Source: JBJXFE01 sp046153875
GTDB lineage: Bacteria; Planctomycetota; Phycisphaerae; Phycisphaerales; UBA1924
Reading direction: 5' to 3'
NCBI GenBank assembly: GCA_046153875.1
Contig: JBJXFE010000008.1
Span: forward strand, 1-64,000
DNA length: 64,000 bases
The notes under the pieces were generated by a model, which was not told the DNA's origin, did no database searches, and saw only the letters and a program-made list of their open reading frames with translations. Positions 1-8,803 of this stretch are shown one piece after another; within the stretch, counting starts at the first letter, position 1; every line of letters starts with the position of its first letter. The translations under genes and the position numbers were made by a program.

Positions 1-153
1 CTGCGTATCGCTGGTGTCGCCTCGTCCCATCGGTGGCCTCCTTGCCGGAAGCCGCAGTGTGACACCTCATTCAGCCTGGCGCAACCGAACCCGCGCCGTA
101 CAGGCGATCCGTCAGACAGAACCTAGTCCGGTCCCAGCCCTGGACAAGTGCCA

Positions 154-180
154 CCCAGCGCTCGCTGGCGCTCGGGGCTC
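154..180. repeat. GC-rich palindromic repeat upstream of the zwf 3' end
   Basis: CCAGCG at 155-160 and CGCTGG at 163-168 form a small inverted repeat inside a longer stretch rich in GCTCGCTGGCGCTCGG. It resembles short dispersed repeats common between planctomycete genes. The rest of 1-214 shows no convincing gene on either strand; the open frame at 14-355 (+) has no recognisable protein character. Confidence 0.3.
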
Positions 181-214
181 TGTTGTGGCCTTCGCGGTTC
201 TCCGCCGCTCCAAC

Positions 215-1804
<1,590 letters not shown>

Positions 1805-1811
1805 GGGGGGA

Positions 1812-1817
1812 ACGGTA
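1812..1817 (-). promoter_or_regulatory. -10 box TACCGT of zwf, 7 nt before ATG
   Basis: On the minus strand TACCGT is followed by seven bases and then the zwf ATG. No Shine-Dalgarno sequence and no clear -35 box are seen. The position implies transcription beginning at or beside the start codon (leaderless). Confidence 0.5.
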
Positions 1818-1890
1818 GCAGAAACGGAGACGGTGAGACGGTGATCGGGCTCTTGACGGCGCGCCCGTCCCGGGCCGCCTTTGATTCGGC

Positions 1891-3066
1891 GTGGACTCGC
1901 CGGCGCGGATGATCGATGCGAACTGGAACCGGGCGCGTGAAGCGCTGCGCGTGATGGAGGACGCGGCGCGGTTCGCGCTCGACGACGCCGGGCTGTGCGC
2001 GGAGTTGAAGGGGATCCGCCACGGGCTGCGCGACGCGATCGGGGCTGCGGGGGTGGATCGGGGTGTGCTGCTCGCCAACCGGGACACACCGGGTGATGTC
2101 GGAACGCGGATCACGACGGCGAGCGAGGGTGAGCGGGCGGGGCTCGCGGGCGTCGTGGCGGCGGCGGGGGCGCGGCTCGGCGAGGCGCTACGGGTGATCG
2201 AGGAGTGTCTGAAGGTTCGTGGCACCGACATGCTCCGCCGGGGCGATGGCCCGGGTGGATTCGGAAGCCAGCGGCCGGCGGAGCGGGTCGGTGGCACGGT
2301 CGAGGCGCTGCGGTATCGCGCGTATGAGGCGGAGCGGCGGGTCGTGCTGGCGCTGGGGACGGGCCGCGCGCGCCAGTGGCGGTTGTGCGTGCTGATCTCA
2401 CAGAACCTGTGCCGGCGCTCGTGGGAGGACGTGGCGCGGGCGGCGGTGGCGGGCGGGGCGGATTGCCTCCAACTGCGCGAGAAAGAACTCGACGACGGCG
2501 AGCTGCTGGCGCGGGCGCGGCGGCTGAGGGAGATCGCGGAGGGACGGGCCGCGGTGGTCATCAACGATCGGCCTGACATCGCGCTGCTGGCGGGGGCCGA
2601 CGGGGTTCACCTCGGGCAGACGGACATGAGCGTCGCGGATGTGCGGCGGCTCGCCGGGTTCGGCCTGCTGATCGGCGTATCCACGGAGAATCTCGACCAG
2701 GCCCGGGCGGCGGTGGGCGACGGGGCGGACTACTGCGGAGTCGGGCCGATGTTCGGCACGGCGACGAAGGAGAAGCAGCGGCTCGCGGGGCCGGGGTACC
2801 TGAGGGAGTACCTCGCGGACCCCGCGACGCGCGAGCGGCCGCACCTGGCGATCGGGGGGATCACGCCGCGCAACGTCGGGGAGTTGCGTGAGGCGGGGTG
2901 CCGGGGGGTGGCGGTCTCGTCGGCCGTCTGCGAGGCGGACGATCCCGGAGCTGTGTGTCGGGCGTTGATCGATGGTCTTGGCGGAGAGCGCGACCGAGCG
3001 AGCGCCGTCCGGGTGCCTGGGGTTTCGCTCGCCGAGCCTCGGTCAACCCCGGCGTCCGTAGACTAG
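1891..3066 (+). CDS. thiE: ThiD2-ThiE fusion, thiamine phosphate synthase
   Basis: Two domains in 391 residues. Residues about 7-130 carry the ThiD2-type signature (IDANWNRAREALRVMEDAARF), the domain found at the N terminus of cyanobacterial and planctomycete TMP synthases. Residues about 160-365 are a ThiE TIM barrel with QLREK, NDRPDIALLAGADGVHLGQ, GVGPMFGTATK and AIGGI, which binds HMP-PP and thiazole phosphate to make thiamine phosphate. Family knowledge suggests that the first domain supplies HMP phosphate kinase activity; this is inferred here. Start is GTG 1891 or ATG 1909; neither has a good ribosome site. The last 25 residues are unlike ThiE. No TPP riboswitch is visible in the 86 bases shared with zwf. 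Confidence 0.93.
   Translation: MDSPARMIDANWNRAREALRVMEDAARFALDDAGLCAELKGIRHGLRDAIGAAGVDRGVLLANRDTPGDVGTRITTASEGERAGLAGVVAAAGARLGEALRVIEECLKVRGTDMLRRGDGPGGFGSQRPAERVGGTVEALRYRAYEAERRVVLALGTGRARQWRLCVLISQNLCRRSWEDVARAAVAGGADCLQLREKELDDGELLARARRLREIAEGRAAVVINDRPDIALLAGADGVHLGQTDMSVADVRRLAGFGLLIGVSTENLDQARAAVGDGADYCGVGPMFGTATKEKQRLAGPGYLREYLADPATRERPHLAIGGITPRNVGELREAGCRGVAVSSAVCEADDPGAVCRALIDGLGGERDRASAVRVPGVSLAEPRSTPASVD
3059..3064 (+). promoter_or_regulatory. -10 box TAGACT of the M16 peptidase gene
   Basis: TAGACT is followed by AGGGAC and then ATG 3071. It lies inside the thiE stop region: TAG at 3064-3066 is the thiE stop codon, sharing one base with the box. A leaderless start is likely, which would give the peptidase its own promoter directly after thiE. 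Confidence 0.45.
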
Positions 3067-3070
3067 GGAC

Positions 3071-4291
3071 ATGCCTACGACGTTCCGCGAGGCGGCGCTG
3101 CCCAACGGCCTTCGGGTGATCGCCGAGGTTGATCCCGAGGCGCACTCGGCGGCGTGCGGGTTCTTCGTGAAGACGGGGGCCCGCGACGAACCCGGGGCGC
3201 TGATGGGCGTGAGCCACTTCCTCGAGCACATGATGTTCAAGGGGACCGAGGACCTTTCGGCCGACGACATCAACCGCGGGTTCGACGCGATCGGGGCGCG
3301 GAACAACGCGTACACCTCGCACGAGATGACGTGCTTCCACGCGCAGTCGCTGCCGGACGCGCTGCCGGCGGCCCTGGACCTGCTGGCGCGGATGATGCGG
3401 CCGGCGCTGCGGACCGAGGACTTCGACCGCGAGAAGCAGGTGATCCTCGAAGAGATCGCGATGTACAAGGACGACCCGTTCTGGGTTCTCTTCGAGGAGG
3501 CGCTGGCGCGTCACTACGGGGCGCACCCGCTGGGGCACCGCGTGCTGGGGACGAACGAGACCATCGCGGCGCTGCCCCGCGACGCGATGCGGCTCTACTT
3601 CGACGAGCGCTACTCGCCGGATAACACGGTGGTGGCGCTTTCGGGGCGCGTGGACTTCGGCGCGTGCGTGGATCGGATCGCGCGGCTGTGCGGGTCGTGG
3701 ACGCCGACCCGGGTGGGTCGCGACACCGGGCGCCCGCGGGTCGGCGGCGGGGAGTTCACGCTGCGCGACGCGAAGGTGACGCGGGGGTACCTCTTCGGGC
3801 TCGCGCCCGCGCCGGCGGTGGACGATGACCGGCGGTACGCGGCGATGCTGCTGGCGCAGGTGCTGGGGGCGTCGGACAACAGCCGCCTGCACTGGTCGCT
3901 GATCGAGACGGGGCTGGCCGAGGAAGCGCAGGCGGGGTACGACCCGCGCGACGGCGACGGAGACTTCTACGTGTTCGCGGCGGGCGAGCCGGGGCGCATG
4001 GACGAGATCTGGGGCGCGGTGCTCAAGGAGATCGACGGGCTGGTAGCGTCGCTGGTGGCGGGCGATTTGGAGAAGCTGCGGCCGAAGCTGGCGACGAGTG
4101 TGGCGCTGGGGGCGGAGCGCCCGGCGGACGGGATGCAGCGGATCGGGCGGCTGTGGACGTACCTGGGGCGGTACACGACGCTGGACGAAGAGCTGACGCG
4201 GATCAACCGGGTGACGCTCGACGACCTGCGGGGCGTCGCGGCGGCGTTTCCGTTGAGGCCGGTGACGGCGGGGCGATTGCTGCCGGCGTAG
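3071..4291 (+). CDS. M16 family zinc metallopeptidase
   Basis: Insulinase/processing-peptidase family (M16B). The inverted zinc motif HFLEH is at residues 49-53, with the third ligand Glu in ILEEIAMYKDDP near 127-128. The downstream half has the usual non-catalytic partner domain (RGYLFGLAPAPAVDDD). At 406 residues it is near the normal length for a two-domain bacterial M16B protein such as YmxG/PqqL-like enzymes. No signal peptide is seen, so it is probably cytoplasmic. It begins four bases after the thiE stop, but a -10-like box just upstream suggests separate transcription. The substrate cannot be told from sequence. Confidence 0.93.
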   Translation: MPTTFREAALPNGLRVIAEVDPEAHSAACGFFVKTGARDEPGALMGVSHFLEHMMFKGTEDLSADDINRGFDAIGARNNAYTSHEMTCFHAQSLPDALPAALDLLARMMRPALRTEDFDREKQVILEEIAMYKDDPFWVLFEEALARHYGAHPLGHRVLGTNETIAALPRDAMRLYFDERYSPDNTVVALSGRVDFGACVDRIARLCGSWTPTRVGRDTGRPRVGGGEFTLRDAKVTRGYLFGLAPAPAVDDDRRYAAMLLAQVLGASDNSRLHWSLIETGLAEEAQAGYDPRDGDGDFYVFAAGEPGRMDEIWGAVLKEIDGLVASLVAGDLEKLRPKLATSVALGAERPADGMQRIGRLWTYLGRYTTLDEELTRINRVTLDDLRGVAAAFPLRPVTAGRLLPA

Positions 4292-4304
4292 CGCCGTGCA
4301 GCGG

Positions 4305-5807
4305 TTACGCCGCCGCGACCTTCGGGACGAACGCGCGGACGGTGTTCCCGCCCGATGTCGCCGCCGCCTGGGCGGCACGCGACGCGGCCGCGTGGAGCTG
4401 GGCGAGCTTGCGGAACGGGGCGTTCGGTCCGGGCTCGTGGGCGGCGATGCCGACGCTGATGGTGACGCTGGCGGGCGATGGGCCTCGCGCCAGCCCCCAC
4501 CGGGCGGACTCGGTCTCGACGTCGGCGCGGAGGCCTGCGGCGACGGCGACCGCGTCGGCGCGGGTCTGTCCGGGGAGGATGACGATCATGGCGTCGTCGC
4601 CGACGCGGCCGACGATGCCTCCCTTGCGCTCGAAGCGGTCGCCGAGCAGGGTGACGGTCTCGACGAGGGCGGCGTCGCCCGCGTCCACGCCGTGCGACGC
4701 GACGAGGCCCGCGAAGCGGTCGAGCGCGATGACGAGGACGGCGATGGGTCGGGCCTGGGCCTGGGCGACGAAGAAGAGGTCCTCGCCGAGGCGCAGACAC
4801 TCTTCGCGGCCGAGCGCGCCGGTGAGCGGGTCCACGCGGTCGGAGTCGGTGACGAGCCCGACGAGCGAGAGCCCGTGGGCCGGGGCGCCGGCCTCGGCGT
4901 TCTCCGCGGTTGCGCCGCCGCGTGCCCTTGCGAGGACGGCCTCGACGTCGGCGGCGGCGCCGGTGTCGAGGCGGAAGAGCCCGGACATCTCGCGCGAGGC
5001 GACGGCCATGCGGGCGAGCAGTTCGTCGGAGGCGGCCTCGTCGAGCTCGAACCACATCTTGGCGTGGGCGCGGTAGCGTGCGACAGCGGGGCCCGGCTCG
5101 CTGTCGGTGAGCACGTCGTGGGCCATGTTGCCCAGCCCGACGCAGCGGACGATCTCGGAGTGCTCCGCCGGCGCCGCCGTCGGTCGCTCGTGGTACTTCA
5201 CGGGGACCACCAACTCGCCGGGCAGGCGCCAGCGCTCGGCGAGCATCGCGCCGATGTCGGAGTGCTGGAGCTCGAACTCGGCGACTTCCTGGCGGGCGAG
5301 GCGGCGATGGTCCCCGGCCGAGGTGACGACGCGGTCGTACCGGTCCTGCAGGGCCTGGTGCATCGCCATCATGCCCACGTCCTGGAGCAGCCCGCCGAGG
5401 AAGGCCTCGTCGGCGGCCGTCTTGTGGGCGGCGTCGGCGACGCACTTGGCGGCGACGGCCGTGTAAAGCCCGCGGCGCCAGTAGGACACGAGGTCGAAGG
5501 TGGAGCCGGCCGCGGAGTTCACCGTGCCGACCAGAGAAAAGCCCAGGGCGAGGCTCTTGACCGTCGACATCCCGAGCATGACGAGCGACTGGTTGATCGT
5601 GGTGCAGCGCTGGCGAAGGCCGTAGAAGCTCGAGTTGACCGTCTTGAGGACGCGGAGCGAGAGAGCCTGGTCGCTCTGGATGACCTTGGCCAGCTCTTCG
5701 ACCGGCGTGTCCTTCCTCTGCGTGAGCTCGACGACGCGGACGGCGACCGCCGGAAGGGTCGGCAGCGTCGGGCACGACAGAATCTGCTCCAACAACTCGG
5801 CGTTCAT
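4305..5807 (-). CDS. HDOD domain protein with degenerate GGDEF domain
   Basis: About 500 residues. The first 200 form an HDOD domain (LPTLPAVAVRVVELTQ, VIQSDQALSLRVLKTVNSSFYG, LVMLGMSTVKSLALG), found in signalling proteins and unlike HD-GYP not an obvious phosphodiesterase. The C-terminal 170 residues have a GGDEF fold (DPLTGALGREECLRLGEDL), but the signature reads RVGDDA where active diguanylate cyclases have R-x-GGDEF. Cyclase activity is therefore unlikely; the domain may bind nucleotide or act as a partner domain. ATG 5807 is preferred over an in-frame upstream start at 5849 because the extra 14 residues fall over a perfect inverted repeat. Lies downstream of recO on the same strand. Confidence 0.88.
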   Translation of the reverse strand: MNAELLEQILSCPTLPTLPAVAVRVVELTQRKDTPVEELAKVIQSDQALSLRVLKTVNSSFYGLRQRCTTINQSLVMLGMSTVKSLALGFSLVGTVNSAAGSTFDLVSYWRRGLYTAVAAKCVADAAHKTAADEAFLGGLLQDVGMMAMHQALQDRYDRVVTSAGDHRRLARQEVAEFELQHSDIGAMLAERWRLPGELVVPVKYHERPTAAPAEHSEIVRCVGLGNMAHDVLTDSEPGPAVARYRAHAKMWFELDEAASDELLARMAVASREMSGLFRLDTGAAADVEAVLARARGGATAENAEAGAPAHGLSLVGLVTDSDRVDPLTGALGREECLRLGEDLFFVAQAQARPIAVLVIALDRFAGLVASHGVDAGDAALVETVTLLGDRFERKGGIVGRVGDDAMIVILPGQTRADAVAVAAGLRADVETESARWGLARGPSPASVTISVGIAAHEPGPNAPFRKLAQLHAAASRAAQAAATSGGNTVRAFVPKVAAA

Positions 5808-5824
5808 GTCCGGGCCCCACGCGA

Positions 5825-5843
5825 GGCCCCCGACTCGGGGGCC
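5825..5843. repeat. Perfect 9-bp inverted repeat before the HDOD gene
   Basis: GGCCCCCGA (5825-5833) and TCGGGGGCC (5835-5843) are exact inverse complements around a single base. The element sits between recO and the HDOD start, 17 bases before the ATG on the minus strand. It could be an operator or a weak terminator/attenuator after recO; there is no T-run. Confidence 0.45.
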
Positions 5844-5903
5844 GATCAACCATCGGAGTGCGGGCGCACGGGCGTGAGGCGGGGGGCCGGGAACGCGGTT
5901 TTT

Positions 5904-6668
5904 TTACACGCGGTTCGGGCCGAAGACGGCGGCCGCGGACGCGGGGTCCCGTCCGAGAATCTCGCGGAAGTAGGCCGCGAGGAGGCGGCCGGCCCGATCG
6001 ACCGCGGGGTCCGAAAACGGCGCGGGGTCGGGTTCTGGCGCGTCGAGGGCGCGCAGGACGCGGAGGGTTTCGGCCCTGACGCGCCAGAGGCGATCGGGCG
6101 GCGGGACCCCCGGGCGCGGTCGGGGATCGGCGGTGAACCCGCCCAGGTGGGGCGCGAAGGCGTACACCCGCGCGGGCTTGAGCGGCGCGTCGGACGCCGC
6201 GTCGCGGTCGAGTTGCGGGCGGTAGCCCGTCTCGCCGAGTGCGGCCCACTGGAATCGGAGCAGGGCCAGGCGGTCGGTCGCGGGCTCGGCGCGGAGGGCG
6301 CGGAGCGCGGCCAGGAGCGCGTCGAAGAGCGGCGGGTGCGGGTCGTGTTCCCGCATGGCGTGATGGGCCAGGTCCACGGCGTACATCCCGGCGTGGAACG
6401 AGGAGAGTGAGCGGCGCATCGCGGGGAAGGTCTCGCGCAGGTCCCAGGCGGTCAGCGTGGCGAGGACCGGGCCGGGCTTGATGATGGCGACGGCTTCGCC
6501 GAGCGTGGGGGCCTCGAGCCCGCCGGAGAATCGGGGATCGGCGCGGCGCGAGCCCTTGGCGACGGCGCGGATGATCCCGTGCTCGCGCGAGAAGAGCGAA
6601 ACGGTCTGGCTGGTCTCGGACCAATCCCACTGGCGCAGGCAGACGGCGATGTCCACGATCGTGGGCAC
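5904..6668 (-). CDS. recO: DNA repair protein RecO
   Basis: RecFOR pathway mediator that helps load RecA on SSB-coated gaps. The N-terminal OB-fold is clear: VCLRQWDWSETSQTVSLFSREHGIIRAVAKGSRR near residues 9-43, the canonical RecO opening. The helical domain follows (LSSFHAGMYAVDLAHH). 254 residues is normal. No four-cysteine zinc site is present, unlike some homologues. Start is GTG 6668, with TACCAT six bases upstream and no Shine-Dalgarno. The tail contains Pro/Arg-rich loops. Confidence 0.92.
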   Translation of the reverse strand: MPTIVDIAVCLRQWDWSETSQTVSLFSREHGIIRAVAKGSRRADPRFSGGLEAPTLGEAVAIIKPGPVLATLTAWDLRETFPAMRRSLSSFHAGMYAVDLAHHAMREHDPHPPLFDALLAALRALRAEPATDRLALLRFQWAALGETGYRPQLDRDAASDAPLKPARVYAFAPHLGGFTADPRPRPGVPPPDRLWRVRAETLRVLRALDAPEPDPAPFSDPAVDRAGRLLAAYFREILGRDPASAAAVFGPNRV

Positions 6669-6674
6669 GGGGTG

Positions 6675-6680
6675 ATGGTA
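6675..6680 (-). promoter_or_regulatory. -10 box TACCAT of recO, 6 nt before GTG
   Basis: Minus-strand TACCAT, six bases, then the GTG start. The 15-bp repeat array begins eight bases further upstream, over where the -35 region and upstream contacts would lie. Confidence 0.45.
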
Positions 6681-6687
6681 AGAGATG

Positions 6688-6762
6688 GCAGAGGGCCAGA
6701 TTGCAGAGCGCCAGATGGCAGAGGGCCAGATCGCAGAAAGCCAGATCGCAGAGGGCCAGATA
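6688..6762. repeat. Five 15-bp direct repeats between recO and fabZ
   Basis: Five contiguous units with consensus GCAGAGGGCCAGATN occupy 6688-6702, 6703-6717, 6718-6732, 6733-6747 and 6748-6762. Differences are limited to one or two bases per unit. Just downstream ATCTGGCC (6783-6790) and ATCTGGC (6800-6806) are inverse complements of the unit core, so the array can fold back on them. The region separates divergent recO and the dehydratase gene. It may be a protein-binding array or a neutral minisatellite; it encodes no credible protein. Confidence 0.8.
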
Positions 6763-6850
6763 GCAGATTCCTCGATCTGGTCATCTGGCCCTATGCGGAT
6801 CTGGCATCTCGCGCCTTGTCCGCTCGCTCCCTCCTCTGCTCTAATGGACT

Positions 6851-7297
6851 ATGCACTTCGACCTCGTGGACCGCGTCGTCGAGCTGTCGGCGGACCGGAT
6901 CGTGACGCTGAAGCACGTGTCCGCGGCGGAGGAGTACCTCCAGGATCACTTTCCGTCGTTCCCGGTGCTGCCGGGGGTGCTGATGCTGGAGGCCATGGTC
7001 CAGGCCGCGCGGCGGCTGGCCGAATCGACCGGCGCGGATGGGGAGGTGCCGCTGGTCCTCGGGCGCGTTCGGGCGCTGAAGTACGGGCGGTTTGTGCGCC
7101 CCGGGGCGACGCTCCGGGTCGAGGTGGCGCGGGCGGGACCGGCGACGGCCGAGGCTCAGGAGTTCAAGGGCGAGGGGTCGGTGATCGAGCCGGGCTCGGA
7201 TGAACGGCCAACAGCGGTGTCCGGGCGGTTCACGCTGCGGCCCGTGCGGCCCGTGCGGCCCGCCTCTGGCGCCACCGCGATGAGCGGCGAGCAGTAG
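6851..7297 (+). CDS. FabZ-like 3-hydroxyacyl-ACP dehydratase (first copy)
   Basis: Hotdog-fold dehydratase of 148 residues that would remove water from 3-hydroxyacyl-ACP in fatty acid elongation. The catalytic His is H33 in DHFPSFPVLPG and the acidic partner E47 in LMLEAMVQAA. It starts at ATG 6851 with no clear ribosome site; TAATGG lies just before it but fits a -10 box poorly. It heads a set with an acyl carrier protein 60 bases downstream and a second dehydratase. Because the substrate depends on the ACP partner, it may serve a specialised acyl chain rather than bulk lipid; that is inference. Confidence 0.88.
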   Translation: MHFDLVDRVVELSADRIVTLKHVSAAEEYLQDHFPSFPVLPGVLMLEAMVQAARRLAESTGADGEVPLVLGRVRALKYGRFVRPGATLRVEVARAGPATAEAQEFKGEGSVIEPGSDERPTAVSGRFTLRPVRPVRPASGATAMSGEQ

Positions 7298-7318
7298 AGG
7301 ACCCCGGCGGTCGCGGGC

Positions 7319-7324
7319 TAATAT
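7319..7324 (+). promoter_or_regulatory. Possible -10 box TAATAT for the ACP gene
   Basis: TAATAT lies 33 bases before the ACP start, giving an ordinary short leader; GAGGGG near 7342-7347 may act as the ribosome site. No -35 box is recognisable. Confidence 0.3.
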
Positions 7325-7357
7325 GCTTGTTCTCAACTTTCGAGGGGCCCACCCGCG

Positions 7358-7744
7358 ATGACCCGCGACGAGATTCTTGCCAAGGTGACCGGCGTCCTCG
7401 TGGATGCGCTGGCGGTGGACGACGAGGACGTCAAGCCGGGGGCCTCGCTCACGCGGGACCTGGGGGCGGAGTCCATCGACTTCCTCGACATCGTGTTCCG
7501 GCTGGAGCAGACGTTCGGGTTCAAGGTCGCCCAGGGCGAGCTCTTCCCCGACAACGTGCAGCAGGACCCCAGGTTCGTGAAAGACGGGAAGGTCACGCCC
7601 GAAGGGCTCGCGGCCCTGAAGGCGCGGCTGCCGCACGCGGATTTCGCCCGGCTGGAGGCCGACCCGCAGACGTCGAAGGTGCCGGAGATCTTCACGGTGG
7701 ACGCGATCGTGCGGTTCGTCGAGAAGAAGCTCGCGGCGAAGTAA
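7358..7744 (+). CDS. Acyl carrier protein with extended C-terminal half
   Basis: Carries acyl chains on 4'-phosphopantetheine. The attachment motif DLGAESIDFLDIVFRLE places the modified serine at S39. At 128 residues it is some 45 longer than AcpP; the extra stretch (VQQDPRFVKDGKVTPEGLAALKARLPHADFARLEAD) lies between helices II and the terminal helix VDAIVRFVEKKL. This variant ACP sits between two dehydratases, suggesting a dedicated acyl pathway. The acpS gene for its modification is elsewhere in the window at 38404-38787. Confidence 0.9.
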   Translation: MTRDEILAKVTGVLVDALAVDDEDVKPGASLTRDLGAESIDFLDIVFRLEQTFGFKVAQGELFPDNVQQDPRFVKDGKVTPEGLAALKARLPHADFARLEADPQTSKVPEIFTVDAIVRFVEKKLAAK

Positions 7745-7774
7745 CAGACTCGCGGGGTTTTTGTCCGTCGGCCG

Positions 7775-8350
7775 ATGCCGTTCGCACTGGTGGGCCCGCC
7801 CATGCGATGGATGTGGATCGATCGCGTCGTCGAGCTTCAGCCGGGGCGGCGGATGGTGGCTGTCAAGAACGTCTCGCTGGCCGAGGAACACCTGCACGAC
7901 CACTTCGCGGCTCGCCCGGATGGCCCGGGGGGCCCGGCTCGGGGCGCGCTGCCGGTGATGCCCGCGTCGCTGATCATCGAGGGGATGGCGCAGACCGCGG
8001 GGATTCTGGTCGGGCACGCCGAGGGCTTCCGCGAGAAGGTGATCCTGGCGAAGGTGACGCTCGCGGAACTGGAGCGCGACGCGTTCCCGGGGGACACGCT
8101 CCGCTACACCGCGGACATCCGCCAGATGGACCGGCAGGGGGCGGCGACGGCGGGCATTGTGGAGTTGAATGACCACCGCGGGGCCGCGAGCGGGTGGACG
8201 GCGATCGGGCGGATCGACCTGATGTTCAGCCACATCGACCGGCAGATGGGGCTGGCGTCGGGGGGGGCTGACTTTCCTGAGCACAACTTTGTGTTCGGCG
8301 AGGGGTTCAAGACGCTGCTTCGGTCGAGCGGGATCGCGGTGCCGGCGTGA
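7775..8350 (+). CDS. FabZ/FabA-like hydroxyacyl dehydratase (second copy)
   Basis: A hotdog dehydratase of 191 residues, longer than FabZ. H43 in HLHDHF and E69 in MPASLIIEGMAQTAG align with the catalytic pair, separated by a 16-residue Gly/Pro-rich insert (ARPDGPGGPARGALP). The C-terminal extension (LMFSHIDRQMGLASGGADFPEHNFVFGEGF) is not in standard FabZ. It follows the ACP gene by 30 bases on the same strand, so the three genes probably work together. Start ATG 7775; ATG 7802 is an alternative. Confidence 0.85.
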   Translation: MPFALVGPPMRWMWIDRVVELQPGRRMVAVKNVSLAEEHLHDHFAARPDGPGGPARGALPVMPASLIIEGMAQTAGILVGHAEGFREKVILAKVTLAELERDAFPGDTLRYTADIRQMDRQGAATAGIVELNDHRGAASGWTAIGRIDLMFSHIDRQMGLASGGADFPEHNFVFGEGFKTLLRSSGIAVPA

Positions 8351-8362
8351 GGAGCGGCTGGC

Positions 8363-8803
8363 TCACGGCGCGTAGCGGGCGTACACCCAGGCGTACTCGA
8401 CCAGCACGCCGGCGCCGATGACGACGGGCACGACGCTGAGCAGCACGGCCGTCGCGGCCAGGCGGCGGCCGGCGATGTCGGCCTGGCGCCCGACGTACTC
8501 GCAGACGAGCACGACGACGACGACGGAGCCGAACTTCAAGGCGATCGCGCCCGGCAGACCGAAAGCGTCGATCACCCGTTCCGCGATGACGTTGGCCTCC
8601 CGCCCGCCGAGGCGCAGGATGGTCCACGTGAGCATGACGTCCAGCGACGCCAGCAGCACGAACCACGGGTACCACGTCGCGTAACGAACGGGTGCGGCGA
8701 GCAACATCCCATCCCCTGCGGCCCGTGTGTGCGCTTCCGTCCGCCGCAACCGTTCCCAGGCCGCAGCTCTGTTCGGAGCGCTGGCGCGGAGGTTCCACTT
8801 CAT
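8363..8803 (-). CDS. Small membrane protein, DUF5658-like
   Basis: 146 residues with about three membrane segments: YPWFVLLASLDVMLTWTIL, a helix around AIALKFGSVVVVVLVCEYVG, and ATAVLLSVVPVVIGAGVLVEY. The pattern L-x-x-x-D-x-x-x-T ... GG-x-E-A-N resembles DUF5658 proteins of unknown function. Its ATG (8801-8803) overlaps the stop of aroDE as ATGA (8800-8803), so translation is probably coupled. A role linked to the shikimate pathway is not supported by anything but this coupling. Confidence 0.75.
   Translation of the reverse strand: MKWNLRASAPNRAAAWERLRRTEAHTRAAGDGMLLAAPVRYATWYPWFVLLASLDVMLTWTILRLGGREANVIAERVIDAFGLPGAIALKFGSVVVVVLVCEYVGRQADIAGRRLAATAVLLSVVPVVIGAGVLVEYAWVYARYAP

Noticed and set aside
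1805..1890. TPP riboswitch before thiE
   Set aside because: The gap is too short and lacks the conserved CUGAGA and ACCUGA segments.
3967..6630. 887-codon open frame on the minus strand
   Set aside because: Extremely Arg/Pro/Gly-rich with no domain; it lies over the M16, HDOD and recO genes, which have clear motifs. High G+C removes stop codons from the wrong frames.
6688..6762. CRISPR array
   Set aside because: Units of 15 bp are directly adjacent with no unique spacers, and no cas genes are near.
6685..7203. Repeat protein beginning MAEGQIAERQMAEG
   Set aside because: The first part only translates the 15-bp array, and the rest is in the wrong frame of the dehydratase gene.
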